Shown here: positions 16,933-23,992 of the stretch, in pieces
Layout of the letters: each line of letters begins with the position of its first letter
Numbering within the stretch: the first letter of the stretch is position 1
DNA from: Stramenopiles sp. TOSAG23-3
Lineage: Eukaryota; Sar
DNA length: 23,992 bases
Direction: 5' to 3'
NCBI GenBank assembly: GCA_900128585.1
Contig: LT642197.1
Coordinates: 1-23,992 of the forward strand
Made by a program: the position numbers and the translations under genes
The notes under the pieces: model-generated
Databases searched by the model: none
Seen by the model: the letters and a program-made list of their open reading frames with translations, nothing else
What the model was told of the DNA's origin: nothing

Positions 16933-17955
16933 ATGCCGAAAACAACTCGATCGTCCAGTAGAGGAACCAAGAGAAAGGCGCGTGTCGCCGAGAAGAAAAA
17001 AACAAAGGGGCGGGCTCCCGTCCCGTCTCGTCCCGTCTCAGCATTGTCGTGCAACATGGCGTATGTCTGTGCTGCGTTGGCTGGGTTCTGGGCGTTTCAA
17101 AATGCAGGGGGGGTCACGCTTCTGTCCGACTACGGTTGGAACAGCAACCCGTTTTGGAAAGGCATTTTTGCTTCCGTCGTAGCCACGGTTACCGTTTGGT
17201 TTTTTTCCGTCTTCAACAACAACAGCTCCATTTACGACCCGTTCTGGGTTGTGGCCCCACCCGCGCTAGCGGTGCTCTTGAAAAGCAGCAACGACAGTGA
17301 TAGAGCGAACGTCTGGCACGGTCGGCAGATTCTTATCCTCCTCTCCCTCCTGTCCTGGTCTTGTCGGTATCATGTGTTCTACCCGTGGGCGGGTTGGTGG
17401 ACGGGCCTTACGGAGGAAGACTGGCGATACGAAGACATGCGCTCCGCACCTATCCCGTACTGGTTTAATTCGCTTTTGAACATGCACATGTTCCCCACGG
17501 TACTCGTGTACTTTGCGTTTGCCCCAGCCGCACTGGTGTTGACTCGCGCGGTAGAAGATCAGCCTGAACTGGGGCTGATCGATGGCCTCGGGTTTTTGCT
17601 GTCCATTACTGCCGTCGCCATTCAGTACTTTGCAGACCAACAATTGCGGAACTTTCGGGCCACTGGTTCCTACAAAAAAGGGATCTCATTCCAGAGTGGC
17701 CTTTGGAAATATTCTCGCCACCCGAACTACTTTGGAGAGACACTCTTCTGGATATCTATGATACCGTATAGCATAGGATCGACAGACTACGAAAGCTATA
17801 CAAAGCTATGCGTCATCGGCCCGATTGTCATGTTCTTGTTTTTCCGGTTCAGTAGTACGCTGATGGATGCTCGCTCCCTGAAACATCGGCCCGACTACCA
17901 ACGGGTCATCGACGAAACATCATGCATGGTGCCATGGTGGCCAAAACAATGTTGA
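16933..17955 (+). CDS. DUF1295 / steroid 5-alpha-reductase-like membrane protein
   Basis: This intronless 340-residue protein has a basic, lysine/arginine-rich cytosolic head (residues 5-33) followed by about six or seven hydrophobic segments (roughly 43-60, 77-95, 104-117, 132-149, 187-204, 217-233 and 292-310). Family signatures are YDPFW (101-105) and the C-terminal GLWKYSRHPNYFGE block (256-269), the NADPH-linked reductase/methyltransferase-type motif shared by DUF1295, sterol C14/delta-24(28) reductases and isoprenylcysteine methyltransferases. The likely location is the ER membrane. An oxidoreductase acting on a lipid or sterol is plausible by family, but the substrate is unknown. The ATG at 16933 is the first in frame (AACAATGCC context). 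Its 3' end converges with membrane-protein gene A. Confidence 0.88.
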   Translation: MPKTTRSSSRGTKRKARVAEKKKTKGRAPVPSRPVSALSCNMAYVCAALAGFWAFQNAGGVTLLSDYGWNSNPFWKGIFASVVATVTVWFFSVFNNNSSIYDPFWVVAPPALAVLLKSSNDSDRANVWHGRQILILLSLLSWSCRYHVFYPWAGWWTGLTEEDWRYEDMRSAPIPYWFNSLLNMHMFPTVLVYFAFAPAALVLTRAVEDQPELGLIDGLGFLLSITAVAIQYFADQQLRNFRATGSYKKGISFQSGLWKYSRHPNYFGETLFWISMIPYSIGSTDYESYTKLCVIGPIVMFLFFRFSSTLMDARSLKHRPDYQRVIDETSCMVPWWPKQC

Positions 17956-18109
17956 ATCGTGAGGGGCAAAAGTGGAAAACTCAATTTCTAAATTTCTAAA
18001 ATTAAAAACAACAACACAGCACATACATTAAAAATATAAGTTTTTCTATGTTGTAACACATTCTGTACATAGATTACATCGTTTTGAGCATTACCTTGTA
18101 GACGCGCAC

Positions 18110-18887
18110 TCATTGTTGGGAAAGCGTATGAATTGTATTCTTTAGGCCGCAAAAATCCGTACTTTCATGATACTGCATTTTTCGCTCCATTTTCCTCAGG
18201 TTCCATACGGACCACAGAAACCCAATAAATATGATGATGGCACAAATGTAGCGCCCCGGACCAAGCTCTTTTGCATCTATGGACACGTAGGTAAATGAAA
18301 CTTGTATAACTGGAACGAACGGCGGTTAGTTTTGATGAGTATACGTGCCAGACAAAAAGAAAACAAGGGGGGGGGGGTCTGTAAGTGTGAAGGTGGTTGT
18401 ACGTACCGAAGAAAAACAAAGCAGCCAAAAAATAAAACATTAAAGTCCTGTTCTCATACTTCATTACTTTGTACGACTTTTGGACGGACCCATCCGGGCC
18501 TCGGAGAGCCATGCCCGTCCCCCTAGACACATATTTGAAGCACATGTTAGTGATGGATTCAGGGTTTGAACTCGAAGTACGGACAAAAAATTAAACTTAC
18601 CATATTCCCACGAAGGTGGAGGACAAAACAGTGTGAAGGGCGAACACCAAAGCAGCAGACGCCGACAGCACATAGCAATATGAATTGGCACTTTGTATTT
18701 TAGTTTCTACATTGTACTCAAGCGGCCTGAAGACGGTCAGCAATCCTACTACAAACCCCAAAATCAAGGTACACTGCGTTCCAACGGAATTGAAGCGGTC
18801 ACTGTAGTACGTAACCTCTTTCAGTCGAAGAGCTGTCAACCGCGCCCCGGCTGCGTTCTCCACTGCAGAGAACTCCGCATTTATCAT
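18110..18887 (-). CDS. Four-helix membrane protein A (ORAI-like topology, no PH domain)
   Basis: The gene is built from three exons: 18601-18887, 18407-18522 and 18110-18309, read on the minus strand and giving 200 residues. Joining is supported by GT-AG sites, preserved frame and alignment with paralogs B and C. Shared features are the MINAE start, an EV.YYSDRFNSVGTQ segment, TM1 (LILGFVVGLLTVF), TM2 ending in GIW, the loop GTGMALRGPDGSV, TM3 (FYFLAALFFF) and TM4 (YICAIIIFIGFLWSVW). The protein stops soon after TM4, so it lacks the PH domain of B and C. The four-helix layout recalls ORAI calcium channels, but no Glu matches the ORAI pore filter, so I name no function. The second intron, inside TM3, is unique to this copy. 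An alternative 3' splice site nine bases further in would remove three residues (V/I/Q). Confidence 0.8.
18310..18406 (-). other. Intron 2 of membrane protein gene A
   Basis: This is a 97-base intron on the minus strand with a GTACGT donor and a TTCCAG acceptor, phase 1. It contains a run of 11 C that forms part of a pyrimidine tract, and a CTAAC motif before the acceptor. Splicing restores an open frame ending at TGA 18110-18112 and recovers TM4. Read through, the sequence instead gives a low-complexity tail. Confidence 0.75.
18523..18600 (-). other. Intron 1 of membrane protein gene A
   Basis: This is a 78-base intron on the minus strand with a GTAAGT donor and a TCTAG acceptor, phase 2 within the Trp codon that ends TM2. 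A CTAAC branch-point motif lies about 20 bases before the acceptor. The spliced reading gives W-G-T-G-M-A-L-R-G-P, matching both paralogs. Confidence 0.85.
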
Positions 18888-19598
18888 TACTCTTTGTATG
18901 CTCTAAACAGTCCCCACTACTGGAATTTAATCGATCCGACTCGAAAAAGAACTGCTCGTGCATTCCTAACTGTCATTACTTGTTATCCATTTATATACGT
19001 ATTATATTTAAAACATTGCTTTTCAGTTTTATTGAAGTTTGTTATTTTTTTATATATTTTATTATTATTATTATTATATTATTATTACTATATTTATATA
19101 AGCTATTATTATTAGTTATAAATATATTACTAGTGTGTTGTTGTTGTTGTCTTCTCTATATTATTATATTTTATTTGTTTTAATGTTGTTGTTGTTGTTG
19201 GGGTACCCCTGCTGCTGAACCAATAGGTGGATGAAATTAAAAGACACAAATATGAAGTCAGTCGTCCGTCCTCCCATAAAAAATCCCCTTCTTCTTTCTT
19301 CTTTCTTCTTCCTTCTTCTTCAACATTTTTTTTTTTTTTGTTTGTTTGTTTGTGTTGGTGTTTATTAGTAGTTATTATATTTTTTATTAATAATAATATA
19401 TTGTGTGTATAGTAAAAGTAAATATTTATTATTATTATATAGTACAAAAATGAATTATTTGGAGTTTAAAAACAAACAAGCAAAGAAAGGAAATAAAGGT
19501 TTCAGGTGCTTCACTACGGTCACAGATAGTAGTGGATTTTATTATTTTGCCCATCATTGCATTTGTTTTAATGGTCGTATCGACCACCGTTTAATATT
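18888..19598. other. Divergent spacer between membrane protein genes A and B, with simple repeats
   Basis: This is AT-rich promoter-sized DNA shared by A (minus) and B (plus). Simple repeats are ATT runs (about 19061-19086), GTT runs (19138-19150 and 19185-19200), a CTT-rich tract (about 19288-19320) and a T14 run followed by GTTT units (19326-19352). No convincing gene is present; the short open frames are made of the repeats. Confidence 0.6.
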
Positions 19599-20835
19599 AT
19601 GATTAACGCAGAACACTATGCTTTAGAAAACGAGGCCTTCAAGCAACTGCAAAGCCTTAGGCAACAAGAAGTGCTCTTTTTCTCCGACAGGTTCAACACC
19701 CTTGGTACCCAATCTGCATTGATAGGGGGATTTGTAATTTCTAGTTTCACGTGCATAAATCCTACCAAAGTACTGGAAGGTAAGGAGGAAGCAGTTACCT
19801 TTACATCAATAGCGTACCTTTACTGGATCAGTGGTGCTCTCTCTTTAGCGTGTTCCTTGCATACAATTTTGAACTCAACGTTCGGTACGTACCTCCTTCC
19901 TTCAGCCCTTTGCCCAATCAACTGTCTAACATCAAAAATCTGTTTCTGTCCATTTTTCTACAGCGTCCATATGGGGGACCGGACTTGCGCTCCGGGGACC
20001 AGACGGGAGTGTAAACAAAGCATATTATATTTTAAAGGAAGAAAATAAGCACGTAATGGCCTCGTACGTGATGTCGTTGGTCTTTTTTATGGTTCACGCC
20101 GCGCTCTGCTTCAACATAGTAGACGAGGGGGAGCGAATGAGCCTTATATCGATCTGTTGCATGTCAGTTATAATACTCGGTGGAATGTTTTCGGGGTGGA
20201 CTCTCCGAAAAATGAAGAGTCGTCTGCGGTACAAAAGTTCCGGGTTAGCCCATAAATTCAAAAAACAAAACCGTTGTTACTTCTACTTGCGATACTTTTG
20301 CTGCTTCGGGGACGATGAAAAGCTCCTGACTGAACAATGGGACGATAAAAGCGCTGCTTTGCTCTTGCACGAAATCGGGGCGACCACCTCGCGCAGTGGT
20401 ACCTTTGAGTCACGGGGAAAGTCATTTTTAACCAAGGACATTGGGTGCGAAGGTTATATGGAAAAGAAAGGTGCTTTTTCGTCTCGCCACAACATGGGCG
20501 TGCTGGCAAAGTGGAACAAACGCTATTTTTTCTTGGAAGGTTCGGATTTGTACCAGTTCGAAAACGAAGCGAGCTGCTCTGCATGGGTTAGCGCGTGCGA
20601 GAACCGGGACGACGAAACTCAGCTTCCCCCGTTGCCGCGCGGGGCAAAAGTGATCAATTTGGACGGATTTGAAGTATTAGTCGTCGGCGCGGCTAATTTT
20701 ATTTTGTCACCAATTATTGTGCAGGAAGGAAGCACGACCGGATCGCAAAAAATCGTTTTCCGTTGCGAGTGTGGGGGAAATAGGCGAACGTGGGTAATGG
20801 CGCTCGCAAAAGCCACCTATTCAATTACGCATTGA
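19599..20835 (+). CDS. Four-helix membrane protein B with C-terminal PH domain
   Basis: There are two exons, 19599-19884 and 19964-20835, giving 385 residues. The N-terminus MINAEHYALENEA and the EVLFFSDRFNTLGTQSALIGGF segment lead into TM1. TM2 (about 75-92) runs to ASIWGTGLALRGPDGSV, then TM3 (SYVMSLVFFMVHAAL) and TM4 (ISICCMSVIILGGMFSGW), followed by a basic juxtamembrane stretch. A PH domain at about 258-382 is clear: EGYMEKKG, WNKRYFFLEGSDLYQF, VINLDGFEV and a final amphipathic helix with the signature Trp (RRTWVMALAKA). PH domains bind phosphoinositides or proteins, so a membrane-signalling role is inferred. The ORAI-like topology is noted, but the pore acidic residue is absent. The gene is tandem with paralog C and divergent from A. 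Confidence 0.85.
19885..19963 (+). other. Intron of membrane protein gene B
   Basis: This is a 79-base intron with a GTACGT donor, a CTACAG acceptor and a CTAAC branch motif (19926-19930), phase 1. It splits the Ala codon three codons before the Trp codon that is split in A and C. The spliced junction gives N-S-T-F-A-S-I-W-G, colinear with the paralogs. Confidence 0.9.
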
Positions 20836-21309
20836 TTGAAAACAAGGTGGTGAGAACCTTTTTATTTATTTGTTATTTTTTAGCACATTTTTTTTAAGCG
20901 ATTAATTATAAGGTTGTTGGTGGGGAGATATGATAATAATATATAAAATTGGAATAATAGATGATGGTGTGTGCGCATCTTCTGAAGAAGAGATCAACAA
21001 CAAAAAATAATAATAAAAAAAAATTATAAAATAGACGACTATAATACGAGACGACTAATAAAATATAATAATAAATAAAATATTTCCCATCATTATTATA
21101 GTAGAAGAAAGATCTCATTTTTTTGACGACTGTATATATTAATAATCTTCTTGCCAATATTTATATTCTGTATGTGGGCATGTTCGTTTCCTTAGAATTT
21201 CAGGCAATTAAAACAAATGGGTTGGTACTAGTAAGAAACAAGTTGAGGATTAATAGGCGATAGAAAACATTTTTTTCATTAAATTTATCCATTTCAAAGG
21301 TTCGCCACC
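20836..21309. other. AT-rich spacer between membrane protein genes B and C
   Basis: This spacer holds the 3' end of B and the promoter of C. It is AT-rich with poly-T and AAT runs (20880-21140). The minus-strand open frame at 20906-21157 is a low-complexity Tyr/Phe/Leu string and is not credible. The sequence just before the C start (GCCACCATG) is an ideal initiation context. Confidence 0.6.
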
Positions 21310-22521
21310 ATGATTTCAGCAGAACATTACGCGCTGGAAGACGAGGCTATCCGCGATTTGCTCGTGCTACGAGAACAGGAGGTAAAGTATTACACTGGTG
21401 CCTTGAATTCGGTTGGCGTGCAGTCAGCATTGATTTGTGGATTTTCTGTAACGCTACTGGCATGTTACAGACCAGGGCACGAGTCATTAGATTTTCTGTT
21501 GTACTGGTATTATATCTCGGGGGCGCTGTCGGTGGCCGCCGCTATGAACTCTGTTATTTCTTCTGCGTTTGCCTCCATTTGGTAAGTAGTCCCTCTTTTC
21601 TCGCCGTTCCATGCCTTTCCGTGCTAACGGCGACGACACATATTTTGCAGGGGGAGTGGCTTGGCCCTCCGAGGCCCCAACGGGTCTGTCATCCGGGCGT
21701 TATATCTTCTGGAACAGGAAAGCCAGAAGGTTTTGACGTCATATTTTCTGTCGTTGGTATTTTTTGCGTTCGAGTGCATGGTAATGTTTTGGTTTGTTGA
21801 AGATCCAGGAAAGCCAAAGCCTTTCAGAGCCCTGCACTCGGTGTCTTCTGCAATAATCTTAGGTGGAGGAATCTACACCACAACCACGCATCTTAAAATG
21901 AAATTCCGGTTGCGAGTAAATGAGGTGACACACGAGAGTGACGACACGTTCCAGGGCATTTCTCTGACAGAGCGTAGTATTCGTAGTCCCAGCAGCGTCT
22001 TCAATGATGTCAAAAGCACCTCAGAGATTGTCGTGTCCAAGTTCATGAGGTTGTTTACGGGCCAACAAAGAAGGAAGAACATACTAAAAGCGGGCCAGAG
22101 TTTTGCCCACGAGGGTTACTTATACGCCAATGCTCGTCGCAATAGTGCCGTTGAAGGAGAGAGAACGAACGCAGGTTCTTCCCACACGCCCGAAAATGCG
22201 TGGGTCAAATTTTACGTAGTCCTGGATGGCACATGCATGCATTTGTACGATTCAAAAAAAACCTACGAGGAGCGGAAAGGGGGTGGAAGTGGTAGCTCTA
22301 GTGCCCTAGGGTCTGCGGGCGGGAGTGTTTCCCTAAGGCAACGTGAAATTTTGGTCTCCCAGGAGACGCTTGATGGGCAAAAATTTGGGTTCTTTCTAAG
22401 AAACACGAGCAACGAGGCGGAAAATTCACAAACAACATTTTTTGCTACAGAGTCGGAAGTAGACCGGCGAGCATGGGTCCAGAAACTGGCTACATGTATT
22501 TTGTTCAACCCCAACTTATAA
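21310..22521 (+). CDS. Four-helix membrane protein C with C-terminal PH domain
   Basis: There are two exons, 21310-21581 and 21651-22521, giving 380 residues. It shares the full core with A and B: MISAEHYALEDEA, EVKYYTGALNSVGVQSALICGF, TM1, TM2 (YYISGALSVAAAMNSVISSAF), the ASIWGSGLALRGPNGSV loop, TM3 (SYFLSLVFFAFECMVMFWF) and TM4 (SSAIILGGGIYTT). A Ser/Thr-rich linker (about 177-240) leads to a PH domain at about 245-376 (EGYLY, WVKFYVVLDGTCMHLYDS, final helix with DRRAWVQKLAT). A Gly/Ser-rich insert lies in the PH domain between the early strands. PH binding is family knowledge and the cargo is unknown. The ATG has a perfect Kozak-type context. It converges on the dehydratase gene 293 bases away. 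Confidence 0.88.
21582..21650 (+). other. Intron of membrane protein gene C
   Basis: This is a 69-base intron with a GTAAGT donor, a TTTTGCAG acceptor and a GCTAACG branch motif about 25 bases upstream of the acceptor, phase 2 within a Trp codon. It is at the same position and phase as intron 1 of gene A. Splicing produces A-S-I-W-G-S-G-L-A-L-R-G-P. Confidence 0.93.
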
Positions 22522-22549
22522 AAACAAAAACGCTAAATATGGAGAAAAA

Positions 22550-22619
22550 ATAAAATGAGAGTCGTCTTAAAAAATAAAATAAATCATATAGTATATGCGC
22601 TTCAAGACTCTCGTTTTAT
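22550..22619. repeat. Inverted repeat in the convergent 3' spacer
   Basis: The arm at 22550-22568 (ATAAAATGAGAGTCGTCTT) pairs with 22604-22619 (AAGACTCTCGTTTTAT) with one mismatch and a small bulge; the loop is about 35 bases. It lies 28 bases after the stop of gene C, between two convergent genes, so it may be transcribed in both 3' UTRs. Confidence 0.75.
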
Positions 22620-22634
22620 ACCAACGCTAAATAT

Positions 22635-22665
22635 GAAAAAACAAATTATATCAATTTGTTTTTTC
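22635..22665. repeat. Perfect 13-bp hairpin in the convergent 3' spacer
   Basis: The arms 22635-22647 (GAAAAAACAAATT) and 22653-22665 are perfectly complementary around a five-base loop. The preceding ACGCTAAATATG (22624-22634 region) also occurs directly repeated at about 22530-22541, next to the first inverted repeat. It is a candidate 3'-end or termination structure, which is inference. Confidence 0.8.
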
Positions 22666-22814
22666 TCCATAAAATCCGTACGCACGTAAGGACACACGTC
22701 CTGGTATATTTTACAAAATACATTTTTGTACTGTAAGAATCCAGAAATGTATATTCGATTAATTAAAACTTAATCGTATGAAGTTGATCTCAGATTCTTC
22801 AATAATCCCACTCC

Positions 22815-23510
22815 TCAGCTCCTTTTCTCTTTTTCACCTCCGGATGTCATTTTCATGCAGCTCTTTGCGGCTTTGACGTACAAAAAGCAAAAGCCGGGCA
22901 CGTACAGGGGGAAATAGACGTACTTAATAATTTGAGCGAGGGACACGTTCATGAACAAAATGTCGCCCGACGCGATTCCCATTGCCCTGTACATTGCCCA
23001 CCCCTCCCCAACCCCGCCCAGAGGATACAGCACCAAAGGCAGGATGTACCTGGCGTTCGACAATGCGGCCGGGGGCTCCCCGACAACTTTAAAAATAAGC
23101 CAGGGGAAGCGAATGCACTCCGTAATGATCCACGCGAGCAGAAAGAGGAACGTAGACAAATGCAGCTGGACGCCATGGTGGCGATTTACCGTCAACAAAA
23201 GGACGATGTTTCGAACAACCAGTTGAAGGGCCACTGAAACAATGTTTGAGGGGATAACCCCTACCAAACTCAGCAATATCTCAACGAAAGCGAACGTCTG
23301 CAGGAAAACTACGATCGGGCCCACCGTTGGCCAAGCCAGGGCACCGACCCTTTCAGAAAAGTCGTGGGGACCTTTGCTTCCCCCAACTTTCCAAAGAGAT
23401 GCCGCGGCATATATCCACCCCGAGGCCTGCACCAGGTTGTACAGCAACGCAATAACTTTTTTAGCGGACGAAGGTGGCCATTTATGACACTTTGGTAGAC
23501 ACACGTTCAT
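22815..23510 (-). CDS. Very-long-chain 3-hydroxyacyl-CoA dehydratase (PHS1/HACD/PAS2 family)
   Basis: This intronless 231-residue multi-span protein catalyses the third step of the microsomal fatty-acid elongation cycle, dehydrating 3-hydroxyacyl-CoA in the ER membrane. Family motifs are YNLVQASGW (24-32), LQTFAFVEILLSLVGVIPS (70-88), WIITECIRFPW (127-137), RYILPLVLYPLGGVGE (154-169) and YVPGFCFLYVKAAK (203-216). The catalytic pair defined in yeast Phs1 is present as Tyr162 and Glu169, seven residues apart. The usual EIIRYSFY segment reads ECIRFPWLIF here, a mild divergence. The C-terminal KEKRS fits a KXKXX ER-retrieval signal. The start at 23510 gives a normal family N-terminus. An upstream open frame overlaps this start. 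Confidence 0.93.
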   Translation of the reverse strand: MNVCLPKCHKWPPSSAKKVIALLYNLVQASGWIYAAASLWKVGGSKGPHDFSERVGALAWPTVGPIVVFLQTFAFVEILLSLVGVIPSNIVSVALQLVVRNIVLLLTVNRHHGVQLHLSTFLFLLAWIITECIRFPWLIFKVVGEPPAALSNARYILPLVLYPLGGVGEGWAMYRAMGIASGDILFMNVSLAQIIKYVYFPLYVPGFCFLYVKAAKSCMKMTSGGEKEKRS

Positions 23511-23694
23511 CGTTTTGTTGTGGTGTGGTGGGGGAGACGGGAAAGCTACAAGGACGACTGTCGACGTTTCTTCTTTTCTCTATTGTTAAACAGGAAAGTT
23601 GTTCAGTTGACTTTCTTTCTATCACGTCTGTTAACGTTTTAACTATTTCCTCGGTGCTGGCTTCTCTGCGAAAAAAGCAAGATTGATTTGGCAT
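23482..23694 (-). other. Upstream open reading frame overlapping the dehydratase start
   Basis: A 70-codon ATG-initiated frame on the minus strand begins at 23694 and ends 28 bases inside the dehydratase coding region, in another frame. It begins MPNQSCFFRREASTEEIVK and has an ordinary protein-like composition but no domain I recognise. It may be a translated regulatory uORF, the end of an unrecognised exon, or chance. Confidence 0.3.
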
Positions 23695-23992
23695 TTACCG
23701 TAATAACTACTAACAAAACAAGGTTTCTTTCATTCATTATCTTTATTTTATTTATTCAAAAGAAGGAGGACCGACGACCGACCAAAAAAATATAAAGAAG
23801 GAAAATAATCCGCTCTAGGCTCTAGCTCGATACAATTAATTATACACCTGTCGAGTGGAAGGAATACCATAAAGCATAAAGCATAAAGCTAGCATTGCAA
23901 AAACAAAAAAGTTGAAAAAAAAGGAATGCATGACAAGGACTTCCCGTGTGGTCCCCCACCACAGTACTAACCTTGCTCGATGCCGCTTAACT
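23695..23992. other. Upstream flank of the dehydratase gene
   Basis: This is AT-rich non-coding DNA to the window edge, with small direct repeats such as CATAAAG (three times at about 23869-23888) and GGCTCTAGCTC near 23818. No gene is recognised; a gene continuing off the window edge cannot be excluded. Confidence 0.5.

Noticed and set aside
18550-18575. tRNA B-box-like string (GAGTTCAAACCCT on the minus strand)
   Set aside because: It lies inside intron 1 of gene A, with no matching A box or acceptor stem around it.
18110-22521. Naming the membrane trio as ORAI calcium channels
   Set aside because: Topology and length of the core fit, but the ORAI filter Glu in TM1 is absent and the conserved ALRGP-GS loop is not an ORAI feature I know. 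Only a resemblance is stated.

Overview
The window reads as nuclear DNA of a unicellular eukaryote, most likely a stramenopile alga or relative. The evidence is a cytosolic 60S ribosomal protein, a probable Mediator subunit, a CDKL-type kinase, short GT-AG introns with a CTAAC branch motif, and an isopentenyl-diphosphate isomerase/squalene synthase (IDI-SQS) fusion of the kind known from diatoms and related algae. The taxon is inferred from gene content only. Coding DNA is GC-rich and the spacers are strongly AT-rich with many poly-A/T, ATT and CTT runs, so gene edges are sharp.

Layout: secreted ankyrin-repeat protein (+, 332-1024); CDKL kinase with RS-like and SSHG repeat tails (-, 1320-3497); a 1.6 kb AT-rich divergent spacer; isochorismatase-fold hydrolase (+, 5121-5750); aldehyde-dehydrogenase-fold protein lacking catalytic residues (-, 5960-7729); IDI-SQS fusion (+, ending 11047); ribosomal protein uL14/RPL23 (-, 11615-12037); MED17-like protein (+, 13495-15432); a 1.5 kb spacer with a purine-skewed stretch and two hairpins; DUF1295 steroid-reductase-like membrane protein (+, 16933-17955); three related four-helix membrane protein genes (A on -, B and C on +, 18110-22521), two of which carry a C-terminal PH domain; and a 3-hydroxyacyl-CoA dehydratase (-, 22815-23510).

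The genes do not form an operon. A loose lipid/ER theme runs through IDI-SQS (sterol precursors), the DUF1295 protein and the dehydratase (very-long-chain fatty acids); IDI-SQS and the dehydratase end in dilysine ER-retrieval-like motifs. The kinase, ribosomal and Mediator genes are unrelated housekeeping or signalling genes.

The most notable items are the paralogous membrane-protein trio, with an intron shifted by 10 nt in one copy; the apparently dead aldehyde dehydrogenase (catalytic Cys is Trp, general-base Glu is Ala); the IDI-SQS fusion, whose start codon is not visible in its open frame; and the structured, purine-rich spacer at 15780-16620. Introns were positively identified only in the membrane-protein trio. 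No tRNA, rRNA, CRISPR or intact mobile element was recognised.
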